Origin: Amaurobius ferox
Lineage: Eukaryota > Arthropoda > Arachnida > Araneae > Amaurobiidae
NCBI GenBank assembly: GCA_951213105.1
Contig: OX578155.1
Coordinates: 28,226,857-28,290,856, forward strand
Direction of reading: 5' to 3'
Length of the DNA stretch: 64,000 nt
The position numbers and the translations under genes are program-made. Below the pieces are notes generated by a model, which was not told the origin of the DNA, did no database searches, and worked only from the letters and a program-made list of their open reading frames with translations. Positions 35,501 through 47,099 of this stretch are shown one piece after another (position 1 is the first letter of the stretch; the number at the start of each line of letters is the position of its first letter).

Positions 35501-36239
35501 CGATTTTGTGAAAATATACATGCACTCTAATAATTATGAAACACCATCCATCAGGAGTTTTCAGCTTCATGACCGAGATCCTTGTCTATGATCGTGCTAC
35601 CGTGCTTCGAATGAAATTCGAGCCACATTTTTCTTCATTCGCTTTATTGAGTTGTTAAATAAAAAAATATTTCGAAATTAAATTTTTTTTTCAACTACGA
35701 CTGTCGCACTAACCACTCGCTCTTATTGTTTTATTTCTGCTCCACGTATGCTGTTTGATTTAGGGTTAGGCACTTAGTGGCAGTGTATGCCTTTCCGTGG
35801 CCATTTAACAAAGGCCGCTTAGTGCCCATGCATCGGATCAAAGGGGAGTGAAATATGCTTATTAAGGGTGTATCATGCTCGCTACGCAAGTGTACCTAGA
35901 TTTCATTCGGCAACTGAGCGGCCCGTGTTCCCGTTATACAGATGCTTTTTAACAAATTCTGTTTATTAATTAACCCTTAGCGACTAAAGTATCGAGCTCC
36001 CGCGCAGCTCTTCAAAAACAGTTTTTATTCATTTGCTTAAAATAAGGAATTGTTGAAAGCGGAAGGGGTATGAATACGCTATTTGAAACATTGAAATAAT
36101 TTAACTGAATTAATCCCTGCTTTAAATCCTGGCAATCCTACTTTTTCTAGTTATGTACATAATTTACCATATATTTTATTCATATTAGTTATAAAATAGT
36201 GCATTTCTTATTTCTAGGAAGATGCAGTCATTTTAATAC
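32541..36239. other. No supported gene
   Basis: Mixed AT-rich DNA with a T run at 34785-34800, TA stretches, and a GC-richer patch at 35700-36010. Minus-strand translation near 32640-32850 is open for 70 codons with no motif. I see no transposon ends. Confidence 0.4.
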
Positions 36240-37620
36240 TCATGTGTGAAATGATATTGATTGAAATGGTGATAACATCAGCATATGGTGCAAAGCTGGT
36301 GCTAAAGAGGAAGAGGCAATTTTTTACATATGCAATATCAGTATTAATTGTAGCCAGCATGAAATCCCTTATCAAGCGATATTAAAAAAACAAAAGTCAT
36401 ATAGATAATTGTGTAAAGAATCGTGGACAAAATTACATACTTAAAAAGCTGTCAAAATTGCAAATTGCTACTTGCTTTAATTTCCAAGGAATTGCACATG
36501 CAGATTTTGTTAAATCTGCAGAAACAATGCTGTGTATGGCCATTTCAGTTCATCATATACCATACTCATTTAGTAAAACTGCAACTAATATAATATATTC
36601 CTAAAGATGTTTACTCACAGTAAAATAGCCAGTGATTTTAAATGCAAAAGTTCTAAGTTGTCCTACATAGTATCTGATGGGTCAGGATAATATTAGTTCA
36701 ACTTTTAAAGACTATCGTGGGTAGGTTTCTGAAAGATGAATGTTTTAGAAGCTAGAAAGGACAAGTTCTAAAGTTAATGGATGTGGGAAAAGGTAAAAAT
36801 TGGTAAAACAAATTAGAAATAGGTCTCGATACAGAAAAGGCAATGGTACTACTAACAAGTTCAGAAAAAAATCTATTTTATTATGCAAACCAGATATTCT
36901 TACATAACTGCATGCAAATATCTAATAAAAGTTTTACCTTTATGTAACTGAATTTTCAAGAATTTAAAATGTTTACACCCCTTATAGCGAGTAGGGGCGC
37001 GGTAGCCCACTGGTTAGCGTGCTGGAGTTGCACTCGGTAGGCCCGGGTTCGATTCCAGCCATTACCAAAACTGCCGCTGTGTTCACGCGGAGTACGATCA
37101 CGTTAAACATGTGGGTCCGTAAGTCCTTCCGAGAGGTTGGTGGTAGGGGATGGAGGGTATGGTCCCTGTGGATGCCTCCCCTACTGGGTTCCGGTCTACA
37201 TTGGTTGGCACTTCCCGGTCGTCCAAACAGTTACCTTACACCTTTCTGGTAGGTTGGACGGTCTGGGTCTCAACAACAACCCCTTACAGCGAATTCAAGC
37301 TGAATTTCTCATCTCAATAAAACTGATTGCTTCAGAGTTTCCTGAAATAATTTCATCAAAAGATACATCCAGTCCAGGCAGGTGATAAATGGATCAGGCT
37401 GCTAGCAGAGTATTCTGCTGATCTTGAAAAATGGAGACGATTTAAAATGCATTTCTAGCCCAGCTGAGTCTCTTGATGTGCACTGGTCACATATTTTTAA
37501 AATGAAAGCTATTACTGGATCGATTAAATATCAACTGATTTAAAACCTTGTCAAAGCTCTTATCTCTCTTCCACATGCAAAAGGTGACATTGAGAGCGGC
37601 AAGTTTAGCTTTTATTTGAA
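36240..37620 (+). pseudogene. hAT-like transposase remnant, split by a SINE
   Basis: Upstream of the SINE, 36400-36600 reads ILKKLSKLQIATCFNFQGIA then HADFVKSAETMLCMAISVHH, like the zinc-finger-adjacent region of some hAT-related proteins. Downstream, 37310-37600 gives SLDVHWSHIFKM and finally LVKALISLPHAKGDIESGKF, a version of the LPHSNADVERxFS block of the C-terminal dimerisation region. Several stops and frameshifts. Assignment to hAT rests mostly on the last block. Confidence 0.45.
36994..37279 (+). mobile_element. tRNA-derived SINE with target-site duplication
   Basis: Same family as 1949-2237: A-box-like gtagcccactgg, B box ggttcgattcc, body, and CAA tail. It is flanked by ccccttatagcgagt (36978-36992) and ccccttacagcgaat (37280-37294), a 15-bp repeat with two mismatches. 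It interrupts the hAT-like remnant and is therefore younger than it. Confidence 0.85.
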
Positions 37621-37840
37621 GGAAATGATTCAGTTTTTCTTATTTTTATAATAATGTATAGCAAAATTTTCATTTTAAGTATGTGATCCTTCTCCTGGTA
37701 AGTGCTTTAATTTTGTAATTTTAACTTTTATTATTTATTCAATTTCAATATATAAAAATAATTTATAATTTACATAAAATAAATTAAGGACTAAAAGAAA
37801 TACTTTTCATTGCTGCAAATGATACGATTTGGGCATTGGT

Positions 37841-37950
37841 CTGCTACGAAATTGATACTAAATTTAACTTTAGCTGCTACGAAACTGATACCAAACTTAA
37901 TTTCACCTGCTACGAAACTGATACGAATCGCTGTTTTCCCTGATACGAAG
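37841..37950. repeat. 33-bp tandem repeat, three copies
   Basis: The unit starts ctgctacgaaactgatac and recurs three times, plus a partial ctgatacgaagcag. The length is a multiple of three, so an ORF at 37810-38052 contains ATKLI repeats; no other support for a gene. Confidence 0.75.
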
Positions 37951-40540
37951 CAGACTAGTGCGAGTGTGACCCCTGTAATATTTATTTCATCATTTTTACA
38001 TCTGACTCAAATTGAAAAGGGTTCCCGAAAACGGATGTATGAACGGAATTAAAATCACTATCTAAAATAAAAATGGTGCATGAAACTCGTCCCTGTTATT
38101 TCAGGCTTGTGAATTTATTTATTGGTTAAATATTTATTATAGCATATTTTTCATAATGAAAAATTAAAAGAACCTATATGAAAGAGTTTTGTGAATAAAC
38201 TGCAGCTTGGGACCGGCGCGAGCAAACTAAATCTGGGCTTCCCGTGTGAATAAAGGACATCAACCTTGGGGATGGTGAAATACTTTTTCGAGTTGAATTG
38301 CCGATATTGCATTGTTATGTATTATTATTCTACTATAACCTACATATGCATGATCCATAAATGACCATACGGAAATTGCGAATGCATGTAGTATTAGCTA
38401 AAATAGCGTGCAGGAGATGTTTCAGTCGTATACTCTCTATACCAATGTAATTTTATAAAAATTAATAAAAAAATACTGCATATGAAAGTCTGAAGTTTAC
38501 TTTTCTTGTAAAATGCGCTTTTTTGAGTCTTCTAATACAATTAGAGCACTCATTATAGTGAGTAAATATATCAAATTAATTAAAAAAAGGGCGTATTTTA
38601 TATTTAAGGGGGTGTTGTGTGGTAGTGCCATCTATATTTAAAATCAGTAACTGCGAAGAGAAGAAACCGTGTTTAGAAACCGTCAAGAACGTATGGCAAC
38701 CCACTAGCCCCTAAACGCAGTAATGTACTGGAGAGTCCATTCCATCCTAAGGTAATCAGTATGGTAGGAAGCACAGAATACTATATTCAGAAGGTTCACT
38801 CCCATAGGACCCTATGGCAACATTTTTAACATGGGATGTCGCATAGACATTAGAGCTCGTGAGTTTGACCAACTGAACTACGATGTAAACAAAATACGTC
38901 TGCCAGATTTGGCGCGTTATCGCTCGCTTCGCTATTTTTTTTTTAAACGGGAGGGGAACAAAATGTTGAAGACTGTACTTTTATAATTTTTGAAACTATA
39001 GGAATGATCAGGATTTAAAAATACATTAATCTGCAACATAAATATATTCATTAGTTTAAGTAAATGTAAATAAACATAGTTATATATTTAATTCAAATAA
39101 TCATAAAATGGAATAAAAAATAGACACATTGCATTGTCTCAATATAAAACATAATGCACAAAAAATTACAAGCTAATATACTCAAAAGACTGAAATATTA
39201 TATAATATTTTCAGTCTAAAAGGTATACTAGCGTGTTGATCGTTAAATTACTTGATCCTTAATTTGTTCTGGGATACTGATAAGACTTTTTTTTTAAATA
39301 TAAAAATATTCATATATTAAATATCACATTTACATAAATGCACTATCGAAGTTGTGGAATTCAATCATTAATTACCCGAGGGTGGGGTGCATTTTCCACC
39401 ATAAGGCACTCAATAAAAATTTTACATAAATATATACACATACAATATCACATTCAACTAAGAAAAAGCTATCCAAATATCAATTATTTCACATTTTATA
39501 AAAATACGGAAAATATATTTTAACTAATTATACCACTACCTCTTAGAATTTAGTCTAATCGGCAGTAATAACACAGCACTAATTTCGTATGATGAACACA
39601 TGTATACTTATATGAACACGTGTATACTTATAATGAACACGTACATAGGATGGTGATAACTAAAATTATTTCAATTTTAATAAAAATAAATTACATTACC
39701 AGTTTTCTTTTGGCAATCCATTTCTATGAAATGATCTAAACACTTAACAAATAATCCTTTTTCACGTTATTCAAACCACGCTAGTCTGTGGTTCTAAGTT
39801 TTCGTCGAGCGAAACAAGGTTACTATATCTATAAGGTTGCACCACTTCAGCTCTAGCCCATGAGAGCACGTAAAGACGCAACGTCACTTGGAGTCTCCAA
39901 TGTTAAAGGATGCTAACAAAATTAATTTAATCATTTTTTTAAATTTAAAATATGAAATAAATACTCAAATAACAATAATTTTACTTGAACACAACTTAAA
40001 TATGCAGTACAGAGGTTTTTTGGAAGGGTACATACATTTTCAAGGGTAGCGAACAGGCTGGTCGCCAAAGGCGGCTAGTACATAATAAAACTGTATTTCC
40101 CCTTCTGAAAAATATAAATCATCTGAAAGTTTCGTTTCGCTTTTTGAAACCAGTCAATGTTATTACAGGAGGCGATGTTATTTTTAATGAATTTTGGTTT
40201 AAATACACGAATTTACAGAAATATGTTCGGAAAGTTTTCTAAACAAGCAATCATTCTAAAATTTTCATTATACACATATAAACATTGCGTAATTTCTTTC
40301 TAAATGCATATAAATAAAGTTATTTTCGATTATGTTATCTCTAATAATTGAAAATCAAAACAATAATTAAAACGCTAACACTAAGAATTTTATGTCTTTT
40401 TAGGGGGGAGGGGGAGGGATGTACTTATGCCTAACAGTAAACGATTTAAGTGATGCTTTTATAGTGAAGGACTTATTGCTAAACACTTGATTTTATTAGT
40501 TTTTTTTTTAAGATCAAAAAGAGAATTTATATCAAATCGA
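37951..40540. other. No supported gene
   Basis: AT-rich with scattered GC-richer patches (38200-38260, 38640-38760, 38850-38930, 39780-39900). No ORF with a recognisable motif and no element ends. Confidence 0.4.
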
Positions 40541-40668
40541 AATTCAATGTAAACATATAAAATATAGAAACTAATCGTTTAACACACACGCTATGATATA
40601 CGTTCAGTAATAATGAACTGTGGTGCTCAAAGTTAGCGGTCATTAAATATACCAATTAATTTTTACAG

Positions 40669-40923
40669 CAATTATTGATTTAGCAAGTTCTGTGTTAGAA
40701 GAGGAATCGCCAAAAATTAAAATATTCTTTCTTAGTTTAAATAACGATAAGATACTAGTTTCTCAAAATGCTATCAACAATGCAACTGCAATTGATGAAA
40801 CAATACTTTTTATTGTTTTGTCCTTAAGAGCAAGGTTGAGATTCTGTGATGAATTTAGGTTCTTCGGCAATATAAAAATACTGCCATCAAATGAAGTATT
40901 GAATACGTTTATGAAGATAAAGG
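40669..40923 (+). other. Possible 255-nt exon, unknown protein
   Basis: Preceded by ttttttacag-like sequence (atttttacag) and followed by aag/gtaaat. Open throughout, reading DLASSVLEEESPKIKIFFLS and continuing to EVLNTFMKIK. At 255 nt it could be skipped without changing frame. The paralogue at 1068-1325 is interrupted by stops. No domain recognised. It could be a cryptic exon or an open stretch by chance. Confidence 0.35.
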
Positions 40924-41783
40924 TAAATTAAGAAATGTAGATTGCCTAACTATTTTATAATTTTGCATAAAATCTATTATAAATTATATATTTTGAATGA
41001 TTGAAAATATGCAATAAATGTACGAGCAATTGTTCATAAATTACAATGTAATTAACATTTACTCTAATTCATTTTAATGGAAAGAATGAACAAAATTAAA
41101 TTTCTCTTATACACATGAAAATAATTTTTAATAAGGGATGCATACTTACAATTGTGATAAGCCTTCTACATTAGACGTATAATATGTGGTTTTCTACTGA
41201 TGTAGTTTACATTGTAAAAAAATATCAGGTTTTTCTGCATATTCTATGTGTACAAAACCTAACCAATCATTTTAATTCAAAGTAATATTTTAAAACTTTA
41301 AAGAGTGCATGATATTTAAAAATAATACCACATTTTCACAACATAAGATAAAAACTTAAACTTAATATACCAATTTATAATTTTATAATTAAATACGTCT
41401 TCTGTATTTTTAACGTTAATGATTATCTGTTGAATTTTACTTTCTAAAAATCAACTTGAAGTATTGGTTAATTCCTTTTATTTTCATTTCACTAAGATAT
41501 CAAGTAAGAAATTATAGTAAGCAAAGTATATGATCATGTTTTTTATTATTTTTATATATTACATTGAAATTTCATATATTTTAAATTGTTTGGTTGAATG
41601 AGAAAGAAATGTATAAAGTTATTTTTTGCATATGGTCACACTTTCACAAATGATTGGTTTTTCTTCAATCTCCAAATGATTCCAATTAGGGATAAAATGC
41701 TGCAACATGTTACAAAAATGTTATGCATAAGCAAGTCATGGTCGAATGGAAAAAAAAATGCATCCATCATATCTGTGACTTAC

Positions 41784-41829
41784 CATGTGTTATTTGATTT
41801 GTATTTTTACATTAAATATTACCCGAAAT
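41784..41829 (-). other. 46-nt exon-like repeat, copy 4 of 5
   Basis: Minus-strand reading ISGNI, stop, then CKNTNQITHG, followed by GTAAGTC. One nonsense codon breaks the frame. Confidence 0.3.
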
Positions 41830-42537
41830 CTTATAGAGATCAAAAATAGGGTTTTAACATAAATGATATAATTCATCATTTCAAATTGAAAAACAGCATT
41901 AAACATAGACAGTATATGTAACATATGTATATATAGTAAACTACATATTGCAAAGAAAGCAAACAAAAAGCTTTCAGAAAAAAATAATCTAATAAATTTG
42001 ATAATAGACATTCTATTATCAAAACATGGCAGCATATAAAATATGTCTAAGCAAGATACCATCTAAATCTGGTAAATGAAATGAAATTTAAATTTTAAGC
42101 AAATTGTGGAATCTGCATATAATATAATCGCATATACATAATAATGACAAAAGAGAAATTAATTGTTCTAGGTGACTTCCAACGATGGTATTTTTTACCA
42201 TGCTTTCAACTGTGCTACTGCTATGAGAGATCAATTTTATTTTTCTATACAAAGTACTTCCACACATTAAATGTTTTATCTTTGAAAAGTGCTTCAATGG
42301 TATTGTTGTGGTTGGATCTGTAAAGCATTGTACAATGTTTTGTTTACTCACAATTATTTTTTCAAAAAATATAATTTTCAAGTTAAGTTAGTTTTTTGCA
42401 TATGGCAAAACTTTTAAAAATTATTGTTCTGTTTCAAATCTCGACAAATGATTCTAATTGAAGGCGAAATATACATAAACAATTTACGATTGAATGAAAT
42501 AAAAATGCATCCAGCATATCTATAGTCTGTGGCATAC

Positions 42538-42583
42538 CACATGTTATATGGTTTGTATTTTTACAGAGAATATTAGAGGAGAT
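42538..42583 (-). other. 46-nt exon-like repeat, copy 5 of 5
   Basis: Minus-strand reading ISSNILCKNTNHITCG, followed by GTATGC; the upstream acceptor-like site is ctctacaag. Open throughout. Confidence 0.35.
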
Positions 42584-42682
42584 CTTGTAGAGATCAAAAA
42601 CAAGTTTTAACATATTGCTGACTGACAATTTCAAGACAAAGCTATTCCGTGTAGTGGGCAATGTTTCGGCAGTTGAAAATAA

Positions 42683-43225
42683 AATCAAAACATTTAAATA
42701 AGCTTCAATAAATTTTATTTACACAGCATGCATTGAAATGAAACTTACTACATATATTTAATAATTTTTGGGGGTACGGTATACTGTAAAGCATTTACCT
42801 ATATGCAATTGTACGACAAGTTTTACAAACATATTGAGTTTCACTACACTTTCCTTTGGAGAAGCATACTCTGGGATTCCCCCCCCCCCCTAAGTAACAT
42901 CAAAACATCTAAATAAGCTTCAATAAACTTTAGTTACACATACTCTGAGATTCCCACCCCCAAGTAAAATCAAAACATCTAAATAAGTTTCAATAAACTT
43001 TATTTCACATACTCTGGGATTCCTCTCACGCCCCACAAGTAAAATCAAAACATCTAAATACGCTTCAATAAACTTTATTTACACATACTCTGAGATTCCC
43101 ACCCCAAGTAAAATCAAAACATCTAAATAAGTTTCAATAAACTTTATTTACACATACTCTGGGATTCCTCTCACGCCCCACAAGTAAAATCAAAACATCT
43201 AAATAAGCTTCAATAAACTTTGTTT
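42683..43225. repeat. Minisatellite of about 60-75 bp within a larger duplication
   Basis: Units of aaatcaaaacatctaaataag, cttcaataaactttattt and acacatactctgggattcc recur about six times. On both sides lie copies of a longer segment (42728-42890 and 43228-43410, from gcatgcattgaaatgaaac to a C run), so the array grew inside a higher-order duplication. Confidence 0.8.
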
Positions 43226-44089
43226 ACACGCATGCATTGAAATGAAACTTACTACATATATTTAATAATTTCTTCGGGTACATTATACTGTAAAGCATTT
43301 ACCTATGTGCAATGATACACAAGTGTTACGAACATATCAAGTTTTGTTGCACTTTCCTTTGGAAAAGTATACTCCACCACATAACTCTGGGATGCCCCCC
43401 CCCCCCCAAGCAACAATATATTTTAAATATAATGACATGAAAACACCGACTGGTCAGCAACATATGGCCATGCAAACATGAGTATACTCAAAACCTGCCA
43501 GCAAAGTGTTAATCACAAATGATTTATTTCGGCATTTCAAAGGAAGATTAATGGAAAACAGCATCAAACATGCACAGTATGTATGTAACATTATATAGTA
43601 TTCTATATATTGCAAAGAAAACAAACAAAAGCTTAAAAAATAGTCCATTTTTCGTTCGTGTAGCTCTAAATAATATCGAAACATAGGCAGCATATTAAAA
43701 ATCATGTCTGTCTAAGTAAGATACCATCTAGATCTGGCAAATGAAATGAAATTTAAATCAATTTAATAGCTCGAGTGAAATTACATAATTTCTTTTGTTC
43801 AGAGGAACTTATATTTCCCAAATTTTTTTAAAACAAATTATTGCATTAAAATAAAGTAATTAAATAGATATGAAAAGTACCTTGACTTCTTGTATTGTAT
43901 CTGGAATTGGAGTAAAAGCAATACATGCCGATAGTATCCATTGGTTTTGTTGTATCAGTACAGGCAATTCAGAAGTGACGGTTATTATACGGTTCATCAG
44001 ACAAATCCGTATGAAGTAATTTTTCTCGGTACTTTTATTGGCTTCTTAAAAGCAACGTTGTGGTCTGAGGTATAATTTCACTCTGAAAT

Positions 44090-44382
44090 CTTGATAGTGT
44101 CAAGATAAAAAAAATCGCTACATTGACAGAAATAGTAATGGCGGACGGCGTCTACAAAAAGTATGGCGATAGCAACCGTTGCTAGGGGTCGCTGCAACTC
44201 ATCTATACTAGTTTTTTGAATTTCATATAATTCTCTGAAGTAATAGCAGAAGTAGATGCAAAATATTGCTGAAAAACACTATTAAAATAAATTTGGCCCT
44301 AAAAAGAGCCGTTTTTTTTCTAATTCCATCAGACATATTCAAATTGGTATTAACTAGATCAAGCACCTAATAAGTAAAGCAA
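44090..44382. promoter_or_regulatory. Promoter-like patch left of the Mutator-like insertion
   Basis: Contains taatggcggacggcg (YY1-like core) and tagcaaccgttgctag (about 44169-44185), a palindrome resembling an RFX X-box. If the 14.6-kb insertion is removed, this patch joins 58995, directly upstream of the conserved zinc-finger 5' block, so it may have been that locus's original upstream promoter region. Confidence 0.35.
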
Positions 44383-44391
44383 AAATAACGT

Positions 44392-44433
44392 ACGAGAGAT
44401 TAAATGTCAAAACGCTGCGCGTTTCCTATTGGC
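44392..44433 (+). repeat. MULE left terminal inverted repeat
   Basis: 42 bp, perfect inverse of 58944-58985. Contains aaacgctgcgcgtttcc and ends cctattggc, which includes an inverted CCAAT box. Similarity ends abruptly after 44433. Confidence 0.9.
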
Positions 44434-45480
44434 TGTAAATCCTGTGACATCACGATTTGGTCTTGGCGTATTAGTTGGCGCTCTTTGAAAACTTTTGTGA
44501 AGTTATCGCTAAAAATGGCGCAAGTAACTTAATATAAATTCCAGGAATTGGGTGTAAAAGTGTATTATGCAGTTTACCGTTCTTGAAATTAAAAGGTACA
44601 GTTTTATTTATAAATTTGTTTATGGTCAAACGATATAGCTTTGTTTATATATTACTTCTAATATCATGCATAGTATACTATCTATTACGTTAGGCATAAC
44701 GAAATATATTTTAGAATACGTATTATATATTTCATTAGTAACATGAACTATGATGATTTCGTTTACAAAATATTTTGCCATGCTTATATTTATCAACTTT
44801 GCAAATATGTCTTCTATGAAAATACATAGAGTTGACATTTTTTTTTTCTTTTTGTTTCTAGTAAATGCATAAAACCTGTTTCTGAGATTACAAAACTTAT
44901 GATTTCACCAAATAGGAAATGTATTAAAAGTACAAATTCTATGAGTTTTTTTATTTAGAAAAGCCATCTAGTTGAAGCACTCGGATTGGTTAATGTGTTT
45001 TGAATTTTTAATCATTTGGGTGCTTTTATTAGTACATTTTTTACAAATTAATAGATTCTGGATTTATATAGATCGATGATTTATAGATCAAGAAAAATGT
45101 ATTGTATACAATAAAATGTATTGTTTGTAATGTATTCTATACTTTTAAAAATATCTGCATGCTTATACAACAAAATTAATCAAAGGAATTGTTACTTTAT
45201 TATTAGTTTGTATTTCATTAATCACAGACAATTCCTTTTTTTTTTTTTTTGCACAAAGTTGTCTAATTTGGATGTTATAATGTATAATGGTTTCAGTATA
45301 CGCATATTACCAACTGTTACTAAAATATTGGTCAAATTTCCCCAGGGGGTGCTGGAACACCCGAGCACCCGCCCCCCCCCCCCCCGGCAGTCGGCGCCTA
45401 TGTGCTTATATATATATATATATTACATACATATAAGCAAACTATGAGTTGAAAAACAAATACATGTTTTTTTTACTTTT

Positions 45481-45526
45481 AAGTATCAACATTTGCTCAC
45501 TTTAAAGTGAGCAAATGTTGATACTT
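45481..45526. repeat. Perfect 46-bp palindrome
   Basis: The first 23 bases, aagtatcaacatttgctc onward, are exactly the inverse of the last 23, with no spacer. Could extrude as a cruciform. Confidence 0.95.
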
Positions 45527-45548
45527 ATGCATTTAAATTTAAATGCAT
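45527..45548. repeat. Perfect 22-bp palindrome abutting the 46-bp one
   Basis: atgcatttaaa and its inverse, with no spacer and no gap from the preceding palindrome. Confidence 0.95.
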
Positions 45549-45915
45549 TTTAGAACTCTAGTTAATTTTAAACATGTTAACTAAGCATTTTCCCTGTTTA
45601 AGGGCTACCAGTTGGAGAATTCTACATTAGAGCTTACATGGTGAATGAAAGGCGGTGTAATATAATATCAGTTTACTATTCTATTACAAAAAGAATATTG
45701 ACAAGAGTAATTCATAAGATTAATTTTGGATAATATTTGGTTCGATCATAAATATGACAACTTAAGTTTTATATTATTCATGTTTTAGCTTATTCACTGC
45801 ATAAGGAGTAACTTTTAACTGGTACAATCTTAGTCTCTATTTACTAGATTTCCATTAACATGTTGCTATTGCAGAACCAATTTACCATGTAAATTAAGGT
45901 TTAGATATCCTATGT

Positions 45916-46003
45916 TCGCAGGGTTGGCAGGTTTTTGACGCATGACTGTTTTATCCAGTTTCATCCATGGTTTTAACCATTACGTCAAAAACTGTCAAGT
46001 GAG
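45916..46003. repeat. Foldback motif with gtttttgacg / cgtcaaaaac arms, copy 1
   Basis: ggcaggtttttgacg is mirrored by cgtcaaaaactgtc about 55 bases later, with atggttttaaccat inside. The related copy at 48266-48345 keeps the ttttgacgg and gtcaaaaac arms. Probably a small palindromic repeat or MITE. Confidence 0.5.
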
Positions 46004-46339
46004 AACGAAACAAACAATATTGACAATCAAAATCCTGTCACCCTCAATCAGTACCGTAACTAGTTTTCATGTACCCTGTGCAAGGTTTTACTTTCGGGTC
46101 CCTTGTATTTTTAAGGGGGAGGGGAGAATTAATAAAACAAATACAATAAAACAATATATAATAATTGAAAGAGAGCAACTCTATTTGTAAATTGCATATT
46201 TAATTGATTTGAATAAATTTGTTATTTTTATTATATTGGTAAAAAAAAATGGATATCCCCTTGGAAATAAATTTTTGGAAGAAAAAATCTTTTTGCCACC
46301 TAAAATGTAGGCCTATATACTATAAAGAGATACAGCAAC

Positions 46340-46860
46340 ACTGACCGATGCTTGCCACATTTGGCTAAGTCTTATGAAAGAAGATTCCCTGCAACCACAC
46401 ATTAAAATTGTCCAGAAAAGTCTAGAACAGACATTAATGCCAATCCATTTCCTCGCTTACATCATGCATCCAAAATATATGGGTAAAGACTTAACAGATG
46501 GCCAAATGGAAACTGCTCGTTTTTATAGTACAGAAAAATTTGAAGGCTATTTACCACTTCTGAAGTCCAAGAAAGCCTATTCCCAACATCTTACTTCAGT
46601 ACAAGTACAAAACTCACCAATTCGATAAAGTGGTGGAAAGGTATTTCGAAGTGTGAAAGTTTTTAAGATGAAAACAGTGGAGCTTTTAAATTATCTTAAC
46701 TAGCAATAATGCTGATATCCCAACCTGCTAGTTCGGCTTCTATAGAAAGAATATTTTCAAATTTTGAAATCACCCATCCTAAACTGCAAAATCGTTTAGG
46801 ACCAAGAGAAAAGTTCTAAACTCGTTATGTGTTATCGAATGCTAAATGGGTGTAAGGAAC
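46340..46860 (+). pseudogene. hAT-family transposase C-terminal remnant
   Basis: Reads HIWLSLMKEDSLQPHIKIV, then FLAYIMHPKYMGKDLTDGQ, the pre-dimerisation part of hAT proteins. After a frame change it reads QPASSASIERIFSNFEITHP and KLQNRLGP, the diagnostic hAT dimerisation motif (usually SSASxERxFS...HxKLRNRL). A stop follows soon after. N-terminal and DDE regions are absent. A fossil older than, or carried by, the MULE. Confidence 0.75.
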
Positions 46861-47099
46861 CCGGATATTAAAAACAAATTGTGCTATCTCTAAAATGTTA
46901 AAATAATAAAACTTCAGAAAAGTTATAAATATTGATTTTAATTTAAAAGAAAATCAGAATACCTTGAGATTTAAATTCAAATAAATGAAAAATTATTTTT
47001 AATTGTTGCTAATATTTCAATATTTTAAAGGTATTTATGTACTTATATTGTTGTAAGGATAATATTTTAAAATTACTTACATTTTTACTTTCCCTGCAA

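Larger units (their letters stand above)
40540..43990. repeat. R1 repeat family, copy c (longest)
   Basis: Aligns with 960-1680 and 3525-4960 of copy a and with copy b. It includes an open plus-strand exon-like block, two 46-nt minus-strand exon-like segments, a 97-codon minus-strand ORF (42088-42381) whose homologue in copy b is degraded, and a minisatellite. Near 43880 a minus-strand read ending FTPIPDTIQEVK meets a donor-like aag/gtactt, shared with 4720. It may be a duplicated gene whose exons are small. Confidence 0.55.
44434..46339. other. MULE interior, no gene
   Basis: AT-rich with a C run at 45373-45385 and a T run at 45238-45251. Holds the palindromes and foldback motif listed separately. 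No coding motif. Confidence 0.45.

Noticed and set aside
37810..38052. 80-codon ORF with ATKLI repeats as a gene
   Set aside because: The repetition comes from a 33-bp DNA repeat with a period divisible by three; no other sign of coding.
34560..38930. Inverse match between about 34595-34620 and 38873-38897 (gtttacatcgt...ttggtcaaa)
   Set aside because: Only about 24 bases, imperfect, with no continuing similarity; too weak for terminal inverted repeats.
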